Shown here one piece after another: positions 33,203 to 44,336 of a DNA stretch of 64,000 nt (position 1 is the first letter of the stretch; each line of letters starts with the position of its first letter). The notes below the pieces were generated by a model. The model searched no databases. It saw only the letters and a list, made by a program, of their open reading frames with translations, and was not told the origin of the DNA. The stretch covers positions 77,523,537 to 77,587,536 of the forward strand of contig JAOWCC010001589.1 in the NCBI GenBank assembly GCA_030867875.1, given 5' to 3'. The translations under genes were made by a program, and so were the position numbers. This DNA is from Actinernus sp. WN-2022 (lineage: Eukaryota; Cnidaria; Anthozoa; Actiniaria; Actinernidae).

Positions 33203-34409
33203 GAGCCCATCTGGGCTTTCACTCGGGCCACATGAGATTGAAGATGAAATACACTTTCATTTGAAATCCTCTTAGTATCAAGTCGTGCTTTAATTCGCCA
33301 GTGAGAACGTCAAAAAAACAGACTGGTCTATTAATCGCTTTTATGGCATGACTATGATAACGCAGGATTCGAACAACAGAATACTGGCAATTCAAGTGTA
33401 TAAATGCAATACAATGACATATTCAGACTTTGAATTTGATTGAAAATAGATCAAAAACTCGGGGAAATGTCCGGCTAAAACTGTATGAATAAATGTGAAA
33501 TGAAACATAAATTTCATAGCAAGAAAAAAAATTGTAATTCCTATAAATGAGAAAGCTCTTCTATTAAGCCGCTTCTCATATACACAGACTGTTTCACAAA
33601 AAAAACATTTGCGCTTATCGACACAAGAATTCAGTTGACCTTTCAAATAATTTATTCTGAGGTACGCATACTCTAAATCACAGATGTTAAATAAAGCGAT
33701 AATTAGAAGAAAAAGTACATTAACAGACAAACTGAGAGGAAATTTATTCAAATCAAAAAGAGTTTACTTACAGTACTTACGTAACTGAACTTTCGTTTTG
33801 GATCTTTTGGTAGTTTCATCTTCAATCTCATGTGGCCCGAGTGAAAGCCCAGATGGGCTCTTGTTCTGTCGTAAAACATGCCTTAGCTGTACAAGACCGC
33901 CCACGATGGAATAGATTTCTAACAATGACTCATTGAAAGTAATATCTCCTTGTCTCGCCTTGTCTGAGAGCTTTGAACTTTCTTATCTGAGCGCGCCTGA
34001 CGAGATCTAACCTTTGATGATAATTCGATACCCGTTGATATCCAAACGTGTTTGGATATTGTATTTCGCTTACGTTTCTAAATGTACATTGGATCTGTCC
34101 AAACAGCGCTGATCGAATGTATTACGGCTCCTGGTTGTTCATGTATATTTATGGTCAACAAGAGCGCCAGTTGAAATATCCTGAGCCTGTTGGAAGGCTT
34201 TCGCCCTCGCGGGTCGACCATTTTGATTTACTGTATTAAATTCTGTAAATACATTAACCTGGCGATTGTTGCGTGACCAGCACAGTGCAATCTGATTGGT
34301 GTGAATTTGACCTTTAACGCATGCGCAGATCGCGTGCTACACTGAATAAAAAAATAAAAAAATAACGGCTTGCATTTTAAGACTCGGCGCTGCCACAGGC
34401 AGCCCGAGT
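33203..34409 (+). mobile_element. Hairpin-ended repeat E, copy 3, inside the 5' LTR
   Basis: Starts gagcccatctgggctttcac and ends at the hairpin gctgccacaggcagc then ccgagt. The last 250 bp match 52,525-52,840. The left 52 bp (from 33,198) are repeated inverted at 33,814-33,865, so the copy contains two left ends facing each other. No protein is encoded; the 33,392-33,751 minus frame is hydrophobic and unsupported. Confidence 0.65.
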
Positions 34410-35017
34410 AATAATGTTTATTCCAACAACAACACCATCATTGGTACATAGGAATTACAAAAACATGCATAATATCATCTAACTATTACAAGAACATTCA
34501 TTAAATATAGTAGTGATATCATATATATATTGTGCTGTGCTTTTTACAATAGACACATCCGTCATTGATAAGCAGTATAAAAATAAGTCGCGATGACTGA
34601 GACGACTAAACGAACTGTTAACAACCAACATGTTACTGAAACAATTATTCCTAAGATTCACTAATTTGCTATTGGTACAATTTGAAAAGTAATGCTGTTC
34701 ATCACCTACTTCATTCATATTACAAATTGTACATATACGTAAATCGTAAGTGATATTTGCATATCGACCAGCTTCAACAGGAAACTTATGCGCGGAAATC
34801 CTAAATCTTGTCACCGCCTGACGATGCTTTACATTTGAAATGCGAGATAAGTAATTTTCAAAGCCTATTCTCGATTTTACAAGATTAAAAGTACGCAGTT
34901 TACTACACTGTTGAACCTGGTCCTTCCACATATTATTGAAATGAATATCACATAATTCAGACTTAAGATATTTAACAAGAAGTTTGATGTTACCATTAGA
35001 TGTAATAACAAGATTAC

Positions 35018-36467
35018 TCAAAGTTTTACATTGCACATTTCCAACAAATAATTGGTGAATTTAACGCCCTGAGAATTAGACTGAATATTTAAGCGTGCTG
35101 CTTTACCCACATATAATGAATATTTCACACGTAACCAATATTTGACTACTAATGAAGACATATGTACAATCATTGGTGTCCTTCCCAACTCTGCATATAC
35201 AGCCAAATTAGTAGACTTGGAATGGACCCCTAAGATACGCTTGCAAAATTTCAAATGCAGTTTTTCTATATCGTTAGCCATACTGAAGAACTTTTTCTTG
35301 AACATATCGAAATTAGATATGCGTCCTAAAACATGTACTTCCCAGATTTCGCACCCATATAACAGCACCGGGACTACAAGCGTTGAAAACAATTTCAGCA
35401 GTACTTTTATCGGGACATTTTCCACATTAGAAAAACTTCTAAACAAACCGTGATAAGCGCGTAACGCTTTATTATAAAGAGTCTTTTGAGCAATCTTAAA
35501 GCCACCGCCATAATGGAACATTATTCCCAAATATGTATATTCATCAACTGATTCTAACGCATCGCTGCCAAAAGACCATTTAGAGGTAACGTACAAACGT
35601 CGCTGAGCCTTCGTCCCAAAAACTAAAACTTTGGACTTTTTCAAATTAACTCGCAATTTCCACTTTTTAGCATATCTCTCCAGCTTACGAATACAAACTT
35701 GCAGCCCGGACTCAGACTCAGATAACAACACTAGATCATCTGCATAGAGCAAACAACTCAACTTTGTGTCCCCCAACAATACCGAGTCACAAGAAGGCGT
35801 GTTGAATAGTCCGGGGATATCATTTATAAAGAGATTGAATAGAGTGGGACTGAGGTTACACCCCTGTTTAACTCAGGCCGATGTCGGACTGAAAAAAGGG
35901 GGTAATTCCTTGGCGCAATTTAACCGCCGATCTAACAGATGAATACATACTGAGTAATATGCGTACAAACTTTTGACTACAACCATATTTAATAAGTTTA
36001 TAAAACAAACCTTCTCTCCAAACACTATCGTAGGCCTTTCTAAAATCTATGAAACACGCAAACAACGGTTTTTGACGAGTTCTAAAAAAATCAATTAACG
36101 TCTTCATAACTAACACATGATCCGACGTTCTGAACCCGTGGCGAAAACCAATTTGACATTTATTGAAAATTTGATTTTCTGTCAAGAAAGCATTTAAACG
36201 AGTATTCAAAATCAGAGTAAAAAACTTGCCTAAACAACTGCTAATACAAATCCCTCTATAATTAAGAGGATCGAGGCGACTTCCCGATTTGTGAAGAGGC
36301 ACAATGTAGCCTTCCGACCATACTTTTGGAAACACACCGCGCGATAAAACTGCGTTGAAGAGTTTAACAAAATAAGGTGCTAACACATCCACAGAGGTTT
36401 TGATTATTTCATTATTCACAGAGTCACCTGTTTTGAGTTTTTTGGCTGAGTCACATACTTCTTTCAC
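35018..36467 (-). pseudogene. LINE reverse transcriptase, two frames
   Basis: Fingers and palm motifs (GSRLDPLNYRGI, FRKAYDSVW) lie in 36,467-35,868, and the catalytic YADD and thumb (LRVNLKKSKVLVFG) in 35,779-35,018. A stop and shift at about 35,870 separates them, so no active enzyme can be made. Confidence 0.8.
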
Positions 36468-37341
36468 AGAAATGGGTGCATCAAGAATCCCATTATGATT
36501 AGAAGCCCAGAATTGATAATCGCGTACAATCTGAGCCTCAGTACTAGAGTTCTCAGTTGTAAAAGTAACCTTATTTAAATCCTTGAAGTAACTATACCAC
36601 TCTGCTGATGATACATCATCGGAAATACCTGCAGGTTGGCGAGATTTAATAGAATTAACCAGTTTCCAAAACTCTTTCGGATTTCTATCTTCCAGTTACT
36701 TGAATTTTGTTCAACATGTCGTTCTGGAAGTTTCGTTTCAATCGATTAATGAGCCGCTTATAATCCTTCTTCGTAGAAAAAAACTTGTGTCTCAAAAAAG
36801 GATCACTGGGATATTTCGACAGCAATTTACCTAAATTCCGCAATTCCTTTTTAAGGGAGTGACAACTCTTGTCAAACCATTTCTGTTTTTTTACTCGTAC
36901 TCGTCGATTTCTTTCTTGGGCCTTTTCTATTCTTGGCAGGCACTACTCTTTTGGACACATTAACTATAATATCAGTAAACGAACTGACTAACGAGTCTAT
37001 TTCCAAATCAGCTTCATTTGATGAATCCAACAAATCGCTCATTTCATTGTAAATCTCCTCGCTAGCAAGATTATCACGCAGGGAAGATTTCAACTCATCA
37101 TTCCATACAAAGGACATCGGAAATGGTGTCAACTCTAACGGATTTTCCGCTATAGAACTAGGCTCAGCCATCAAAGCAAAGGACAGAAAACAGTGATGTG
37201 AAAACTCCGCCACATCGGATACAGAAAAATGATTTACCAATGGCAAAATATCATGGGAAACAATTGTATAGTCAACCACGCTTGCACCGTTATAAGTATG
37301 GCACGTAAACTGACCGAGAAAGTCTCCTTTCGTCCTACCGT

Positions 37342-38016
37342 TTAAGATAACCAAACCATTCCCACAACACAATTCAGATAAATAAACGACCTCCCATACG
37401 AATTGACGTGGCTATCCCTAGATTGCCGTGACTCAATTGGACTAGTGATATTTGACAAATTAGGAAGCGTGTCATCTACAAAATCATCTAAACAACCGAT
37501 TCTGGCATTAAAGTCCCCGCATAACATAATTTCCCTTAACCTAGAAAATTTATAAATACTTTCTTGCAAAATTTCAAAATGGTCACTGGCCAGCCTCTTT
37601 TCTCTGGGGGAGTTCTGCGGGGGGATGTACACTGTACAGAGAAATAAATCTCGCTTCATATGAAATAAATATTTCTCTAACTTCCACCAAACAAACTCTT
37701 CGCTACTTTCCTTATCAAGAAATTTGATACCCTTCCTTAAAGAGGACTTCACTAGAATAGTAATTCCACCAGAATTTCTGCGCGCCTTATCCGATGCTTT
37801 CCTGCAGTTGGAGAAAGAATAAAACCCGTCGATATTGAAATCATTATCACTCAACCATGTTTCGACTAAAGAAACACAATCAAATTGTTCAATTGTGGAA
37901 ATAAAATCATCATCGTTTAGCTTTCCTCCAAGCCCCTCAATATTCCAAGAGCAGAATTTAACAAACCTATCGTTCAACATACTTATATGCAAAACAACTC
38001 CTGCCATTTCAGTCAA
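37342..38016 (-). pseudogene. LINE endonuclease domain (APE type)
   Basis: About 220 codons with the N-terminal WNIEGL and ETW motifs and GDFNAR. In functional elements this enzyme nicks the target DNA for target-primed reverse transcription. The frame ends by frameshift before the final SDH-type motif, which lies in the next frame. Confidence 0.8.
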
Positions 38017-38256
38017 CTAAACAAGTAAACAAATTAAACAAAGTAGTACTTACTTGATTAGTTATTGGTGGAAAAAAATAGGATTACAAAAAGCCAAACC
38101 TGGCGCCCCCGGAGGTACCGGGGGCGGGAACACTACCCTCTGTTGTACTTGGCTAACTTGTACTAGTCGGGTAATTAACTCCGTCAACGTAACCCTCTCA
38201 GTTGTGAAGTAACTGCTGACATGTCAGTTCCTTGGCTAGGCAGATCATGTGGATGC

Positions 38257-38351
38257 CGAACGTATTTGGAGAGGACGAAAACAGTCAATAAAGTTACTTT
38301 GGAGCGCTCAGAAAGGTTATATTCTTTAGCTCAAGTACCAAGTGGGTAACA
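38257..38351 (+). repeat. 5' LTR, right part
   Basis: cgaacgtatttggagaggac to the end taaca matches 46,014-46,095 apart from 13 extra bases here. It lies beyond the inserted block. Confidence 0.9.
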
Positions 38352-38355
38352 AATT

Positions 38356-38373
38356 TGGCGACCCCGCCAGGAC
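38356..38373 (+). promoter_or_regulatory. Primer-binding site
   Basis: tggcgaccccgccaggac starts four bases after the LTR and begins with TGG, the complement of the tRNA CCA end. The tRNA identity was not determined; a G discriminator base would suit a serine tRNA. Confidence 0.7.
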
Positions 38374-38773
38374 AGCAAACTACGCTAGCTAATTCAAGGA
38401 GGACCCAGTTGAAGAAAGCACCGAAGCCGACGAGCGTGTGATGACCGAAGTGGCGTGGCGATGGATTTTGGACACTTTGAGTTAGAGTAAAGGTGTTGGG
38501 AAGGAATAGAGGTTCTAGTGGAAAGGACGACGGTAGGGGTAAGAACGATTATGAGTCGATGTTGAATGGGATCGAGGTGAGTGCATTGATTTCGTCGTAT
38601 GGAGAGTGTTTAGTGAAATAAAGCGGTACATTCCATTGTTGTTGTGGTAGTTGTTGTTTGTTTGGAAACCGGGAGTATAAATTCAGCAGTTTGCTGTACT
38701 ATTACACAGATGCCTTATCGTAAATTGTAGACACACCAGAGATATTTTGTGTAGCGCGTGAAAATAACGAGAA

Positions 38774-39904
38774 ATGGAATCCGAAATCGAGACGCTACAG
38801 TTCGAAGTGGAATCGCTGTTATATACCACCGATGAGAGTCAGTTATGTGAAATCATAGAAACACTAGAGATTACCGAGGAGATCACGAATAAGAGCAAAA
38901 GACAGAAAGTTATCCTGATAAGAAAAAATATCGAGGCTAAGTTAGATGGGAAGGATGAATCAAGTAAAAACATCGCCCTGTTAGAGAGTATTATATCGAT
39001 AATTAAAGACACGCCACCGCCCCTAGAATCACCGAGTAAAGCGGAAGAAGAGATTATCGAATTACAGAAACAACAGGAAGAACTGGCACAAAAGCAGAAA
39101 CAGGAAATGGACGAGCTGTTGTCCAAACTTGGCAAATTAAAACCCACTACTAGCCCGGGAAATAAAGCATTAAAAGGATCAGATAAAGGAGAGAAGGATA
39201 AATCAGCGAAGAGTAAAATAGATGGAGTAGAAATGTTTACATCGCATTCACTGCTTCGCCGTGAGTTCAAAATCACGGACCAAATTGGCGAACCGGGTCA
39301 AACCGACAAGTTGTCTTTTGTTTCCTTAACACATCAGATAGACTCTGGCTTAAAAAGGGGGTACAAAGAATCAGAAATCGTGGATGCCGTAATTCGCGTA
39401 ATTTCCCCTTATAGCAGTTTTAGAAGTTACGTGGAAACCCTCAGCGATCTCTCCCTAGCGAAACTGCGCAAAATTCTGCGTGTACACTACCGGGAAAATA
39501 CCGCATCCGAGTTGTACCATCAACTCGCAACGACCTTCCAAGAGCCAAAGGAAACCCCACAGCAATTCCTAATGCGCGCACTAGACATGCGTAACAAAGT
39601 CGTTTTCGCCAGTCAGGAGGCGGATTGCGATTTTAATTACGGCGTACAACTAATTCAAAATACGTTCCTGAAATCGTTCGAAACCGGATTAAGGGACGAT
39701 ATTTTGACTACTAACCTGCGACCAACGCTACGAATCACGAACCTGACTGACGAGGAACTCATGAGGAACGTTAACGAGATGACTTCGCATCAGATCGAGC
39801 GCAGGAACAAGCTGGCAAGCGAGCGGCAGCGGAGCGCGAAAATAAATGCCTGTGAGACCGACGGAAGCCAAAAGAGCGGCGCCGAAAACAAGCAAAAAAA
39901 TTAA
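38774..39904 (+). CDS. gag-like capsid protein, 376 codons
   Basis: The N-terminal 95 residues are a helical region (LCEIIETLEI, SKRQKVILIRKNIE), followed by a charged coiled coil at 97-125 (EEEIIELQKQQEELAQ), a lysine-rich linker, and a gag-like helical domain at 155-350 (YKESEIVDAVIRVISP, TPQQFLMRALDMR). It should form the particle shell. It ends at a TAA after a run of A, but the same frame stays open beyond the stop into the nucleocapsid-like region, so the stop looks like a mutation of a longer protein or a suppressed stop. Confidence 0.75.
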   Translation: MESEIETLQFEVESLLYTTDESQLCEIIETLEITEEITNKSKRQKVILIRKNIEAKLDGKDESSKNIALLESIISIIKDTPPPLESPSKAEEEIIELQKQQEELAQKQKQEMDELLSKLGKLKPTTSPGNKALKGSDKGEKDKSAKSKIDGVEMFTSHSLLRREFKITDQIGEPGQTDKLSFVSLTHQIDSGLKRGYKESEIVDAVIRVISPYSSFRSYVETLSDLSLAKLRKILRVHYRENTASELYHQLATTFQEPKETPQQFLMRALDMRNKVVFASQEADCDFNYGVQLIQNTFLKSFETGLRDDILTTNLRPTLRITNLTDEELMRNVNEMTSHQIERRNKLASERQRSAKINACETDGSQKSGAENKQKN

Positions 39905-40430
39905 GCGGTAGCATTAAAGCAGCTCCTCGCAGAAATAGGACAGATGCGAAGTGAGCTCGGCAATCTCAAGGTCCAAGTAAACGCAGCGAACACTGGTAGC
40001 GCACGGTGGAGCTCTGATCAAGGACAGTCCCATGGACGCGGTCGTGGTCGCGCGAGACCCTCCTATCAGCAACGGCGAGGTTGGGGATGTGATTCCTGCA
40101 AGGAACGGGGAACCGCGGGAAGCTGCCGTCATTATTTTTCCTGTGGAGGCGACAACCACGTCGCATACAATTGTCCCCAGACGACACAAGATCTCCAGAA
40201 TCAGGGAAACGACAGCCGGCTACCCTCCAGGGACAGAGAGTAGCCGGGCCAAGACAAGAAAAGTCCCGTTCCTGTAATGGCTGTAGACGAGTCGAAAGTG
40301 GCGGAAGATCATTCCAGCAGTGCGAAAATGCAAAACTGTCCGATACTGCAGCAAAACATGTCAGAAGAAGCACTGGAATAACCACCAGATCCTTTGTGAG
40401 GCTATAGCCCATCTGACAGAACAGAAAAAT
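39905..40430 (+). pseudogene. Nucleocapsid-like and MYND-type zinc-finger region
   Basis: From 39,905 the gag frame continues (QLLAEIGQMRSEL), then an RG-rich stretch and a zinc knuckle, CGGDNHVAYNC, whose first cysteine is replaced by Tyr. After a frameshift near 40,235 comes CNGCRRVESGG, and after another near 40,320, CKTVRYCSKTCQKKHW then HQILC. The Cys/His spacing is that of a MYND finger, normally a protein-binding module. It sits between nucleocapsid and protease. The breaks make it non-functional in this copy. Confidence 0.7.
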
Positions 40431-41906
40431 GAACCTGCAGATAATGATTTCTACATGACCCACATAACCCCTAGGCAGCACGCGAAGGTAGTTAATATCG
40501 TCGGACGGCAGTGTCGTGTAGAATGTTTCCTTAACGACCGCGAGCTAAGCGTTCTCTGGGACACGGGAGCCCAAGTCTCCATTATCTCGAAGCGTGCGCT
40601 AAGTGAGATAGCTCCCGGAACCGAGATAAGGGATATCTCGGAACTTTTAGATCAGGATCTTAACCTCACAGCAGCCAATGGTACCCCGATACCATACCAG
40701 GGATGGGTGGAGCTCGAGTTTTCTCTATTAGCTGATAATAAACTTACTGTTCCGTTTTTAGTTACAAAGGAGTGCTTAGACACTCCAATAGTTGGATATA
40801 ATGTCATAGAACATATAATCAAATCAAGTAATTCGGGTCTCGGCACAGACATCGGACGAGCTTTTAGTAGTCTTCCGGAGCATGAAACAGAGACATTGGT
40901 GAACCTTATAAATAATATGAGTTCTAACGAGTTGTGCATAGTCAAAACGACTAAACATGACGTCATCGTTCCAAAACGCCAAGGCCTAAAAATCTCTTGT
41001 AGAGCCAATACCGGTCCGGTAGCAGAGACTATACCAGTACTTTTCGAACCGGACGAGTTGCGCGACCTACCACAGGGACTAGAAGTTCCTGAGGCAGTAC
41101 TGACATTATCAAAAGGGAAAACGAGCATCGTAGAGATGGAGGTGTTTAATACAACAAACCATGACATTAAACTCAAGGGGAGAACAGTGTTGGGAAGACT
41201 CCAAATGGTGCAGTCCGTTACGCCAGTCGAGATACAGTTAACACAGCCCAATGAAAATACAGAAGCAGCGGTGCGTGATGATACAACCGGTGAATCGCCT
41301 TCAACCATTCCGCGGTATATCAACGACATAGATCTTGCGGAACTCCTACCCGACCAGAAAGCGGTTGTTAGGAAGATGCTGATTGAAGAGGCAGACTCGT
41401 TGGCTAAAGACGACAACGACATTGGATGTATAGACGATCTACAGATGACTATAGAGTTGAATGACAAGACGCCAGTACAGAAGAATTACGTCGCAGTTCC
41501 GAGGCCCCTGTACCCAGAAGTTAAGAGTTATATAGAAGACCTCCTTAACCGGAATTTCATCAGACCATCTAAATCCCCGTATAGCTCGCCTGTCGTCTGC
41601 GTCAGAAAGAAAGACAAGAGTTTACGGCTGTGCGTTGATTACCGTGCGCTGAACCAGAAGACCATTCCAGACCGACATCCTATTCCGCGAATACAAGAAT
41701 CGCTAGGCAACCTCGGAGGAAACAAGTGGTTCTCCGTCCTAGACCAAGGAAAAGCATACCACCAGGGCTGGATGAGACCGGAGGATCAACACTTGACAGC
41801 TTTCACGACACCTTGGGGACTCTACGAGTGGATCCGCATACCATTCGGTCTGACAAATGTTCCAGCGAATTTTCAGAGATTTATGGAACGTTGTCTAGCG
41901 GTCTAA
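40431..41906 (+). pseudogene. Protease and reverse transcriptase, N-terminal part
   Basis: The aspartic protease motif LWDTGAQVSIIS is at 40,554-40,589. After a spacer of about 280 residues, reverse transcriptase begins ([35 protein letters not shown]) and continues to [14 protein letters not shown]. One missing base at about 41,890 ends the frame just before the catalytic motif. Confidence 0.85.
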
Positions 41907-42833
41907 GGGATGAAATCTGCATCCCATACCTCGATGATGTAATGGTGTTTAGTTCGTCATTTGAAGATCACGTGGAGCATGTGCGGAAGGTGCTCAGGCG
42001 TCTAAGGGAATACGGAGTTAAGCTCAAACCGAAGAAGTGCAAATTGTTCAAGAAGGAGGTAGGATTTCTTGGCCGTGTTGTTTCCGAGGAGGGTCACCAA
42101 CTGGACCCTGCCAACATTGAAGCCGTCCTAATTCTTAAAGACCGCACGCCTAAAACTGTTGGAGATGTGAGGAAATTGATGGGATTTCTGAATTATTATC
42201 GACGCTACATCAGAAATGTCTTGCGCATCGCCCGGCCAATCTATGATCTTATGTCTGTATCACCAACCAGTCCATATTTGCCGAAGATAGGGAGGGGTAA
42301 ACAGAAGCAGAAAGCCGGACAACTGTCATCGAATACGCCAGTCACCTGGACTGCACTTCAGCAGTCAGCACTAGAGACACTGATTGGGTGTCTAGTCAGC
42401 CGACCTGTCATGGCCTATCCAAATTACAATGACCCTTTCATCCTCGCAACGGACGCGTCTGAGGACAGGCTAGGCGCAGTGTTGTACCAGCGGCAGGATG
42501 GTGTCATCCGAGCAATAGCTTACGGTTCACGGTCATTGTCCTCGGCGGAACGAAACTACCACCTTCATTCAGGAAAGTTGGAGTTTTTAGCACTAAAGTG
42601 GGCGGTTTGAGAAATTCCGAGATTACTTGTATTATAGCCCGAGCTTTACGGTATACACCGACAATAACCCTCTCACCTATGTCCTGACGTCTGCGAAGCT
42701 GAACGCCACCGGCTTACGCTGGGTAGGCGAACTAGCCGACTTTACCTTCAGTATCAAATACCGACCAGGAAAGAGCAATAATGACGCAGACATGTTATCA
42801 AGGAGCCCTTTAGACATTTCGTCGTATATATAG
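41879..42833 (+). pseudogene. Reverse transcriptase core and RNase H
   Basis: The catalytic YLDD is at 41,927-41,938, followed by [14 protein letters not shown] of the thumb and [15 protein letters not shown] of RNase H. A frameshift at about 42,608 separates the last part (VYTDNNPLTYVL, DADMLSRSPL). These motifs and their order fit Ty3/Gypsy. Confidence 0.88.
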
Positions 42834-42835
42834 AC

Positions 42836-43447
42836 AGTTGCACTGAAGAACTAACGCCTGATATCCTAAAGACAGCTGTGACGGCAGTAAGGGCGCAAGA
42901 CAACGGAAGCACGACCTGGCTATCAGCAGTAACTACTGACCATTCACTTCTTAACTTAGATATGACAGCAATAGAAGCTGACGCTGCTAACCTTGCGCGA
43001 ATTACTACGGCGGAAATACGGCAAGCACAACAGGACGACAAAGCTATTGGAAGAGTTGTTAGATTATTATCATCTGGAAAACGCCTAACTGCCAATGAAA
43101 GCCGACAAGAGCTACCAGAAACACAGAAGCTTCTACACGAATGGCGCAAGCTGTAGGTAGTCCTTCCCGACAAGTTCCGCAGACTGGCTTATCGGGAGTT
43201 GCATGAAAACATGGGTCACCTGGGTAGTGAGAGAGTTGTGAGCTTGGCCAGGGATCGTTTCTATTGGCCGCACATGCAGCGTGATGTCGAACACTTCGTT
43301 AAGAATGTTTGTAGCTGTGTCAAACAGAAACGCCCCGCCCTCAAGACCAGAGCACCCCTACAACCGATAGTTACAACCTCACCCTTCGAACTGGTATCAC
43401 TAGACTTCCTTCATCTGGAAAAAAGCAGTGGGGGGTATGAAATGTAT
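42836..43447 (+). pseudogene. Integrase, N-terminal part
   Basis: The frame passes one TAG at 43,153. The zinc-binding HHCC domain is visible: HENMGHLGSERV, then CSCVKQKRPAL. The first catalytic Asp lies in LVSLDFLHL. The frame is cut at about 43,447 by element R. Confidence 0.85.
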
Positions 43448-43909
43448 TTTTGTTGGGCATTCGTAATTAGCACCTAGTGTTCTTCCCTAAGGACTTGGAG
43501 TTGTTATTTAAGATGATATTTGCATATATCTTTCACTTGACGCCAGCCAGTTTACACGGTCGGTTATCCGAGCCAAAATTTATAGACACTATGTAATCCC
43601 GGCTTTATACAGCGGTTGTTTATGTAAGTAAGTTTTTTGATGACCCTTAACCTCCAGGGGTCTTGGCGAATTCGCATAGGGTTGGAGTATACGTTTCCAG
43701 AATAGTTTTTTCCTCAAAGTGAGGTTTTAACCTGGTTTTTCGTATCCGGCGATTCGTCTTTAGCTTAACATTAATATGTAATGTTTATACGGCAATAAAC
43801 TTGACATAACTGGTCGGCATCCTCCTAACACGCCTTGCTTGATGCGTATGTAGAATATACAACATAAATATTTTCTATGCGGCGGAGCGCAGTGACAGAG
43901 CATAGAATA
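43448..43909. mobile_element. Short element R, copy 2, inside integrase
   Basis: gggcattcgtaattagcacc (43,453) to gcggcggagcgcagtga (about 43,885) matches 21,229-22,163 with an internal deletion and without the palindromes. Removing it restores the integrase reading frame SSGGYE followed by ILVIVDHF. At most three bases (GAA) look duplicated. Confidence 0.75.
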
Positions 43910-44336
43910 TATATTAGTGATCGTAGACCACTTTACCCGCTTCGCACAAGCATATGCCACCCGGAACAAGTCAGCGCGAACCGTAGCCGACAAGCTCTAT
44001 AATGATTTCATTCTGCGCTTCGGGCTACCAGCCCGTATACACCACGACCAAGGTGGCGAGTTTGAGAACCGATTATTCCAGAGGATCGAGCAGCTGTGCG
44101 GCATTGCACACTCGAGAACGACGCCATACCACCCACAAGGGAATGGACAAGTGGAGCGGTTTAACCGTACCCTGCTAGGCATGCTTCGGACCCTTCCTGA
44201 GACAGAGAAATCGAGATGGAAAGACCACCTTAACAAAGTTGTGCACGCGTACAACTGTACTCGACATGAGTCCACCGGATATTCTCCGTTATTAATTCTT
44301 TCTCCTTTTGGGAAGAGACCCCCGCCTTCCAATTGA
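43910..44336 (+). pseudogene. Integrase, catalytic core second part
   Basis: The core continues [15 protein letters not shown], with the second Asp in [10 protein letters not shown] and the catalytic Glu in [12 protein letters not shown]. It ends by a frameshift, and the next frame overlaps at 44,308. Confidence 0.85.

Larger units (their letters stand above)
34410..38256 (-). mobile_element. Nearly full-length LINE, frameshifted
   Basis: On the minus strand the 5' region (38,256-38,017) is GC-rich. The endonuclease frame starts at 38,016 (FCSWNIEGLGGK, LCGDFNARIG) and continues after a frameshift (37,372-36,872, EFSHHCFLSFAL). Reverse transcriptase follows at 36,467-35,868 (LNYRGICISSCLGK, FIDFRKAYDSVW) and 35,779-35,018 (CLLYADDLVLLSES). 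The C-terminal frame 35,036-34,479 carries the Cys/His cluster CTICNMNEVGDEQHYFSNC. At least four breaks separate the frames. The 3' end is an ATT-type tail. This supplies the family template for the fragments at 15,020 and 29,640. The clade was not assigned. Confidence 0.88.

Noticed and set aside
40652..41467. 271-codon minus-strand open frame
   Set aside because: It is the antisense shadow of the protease and reverse transcriptase region.
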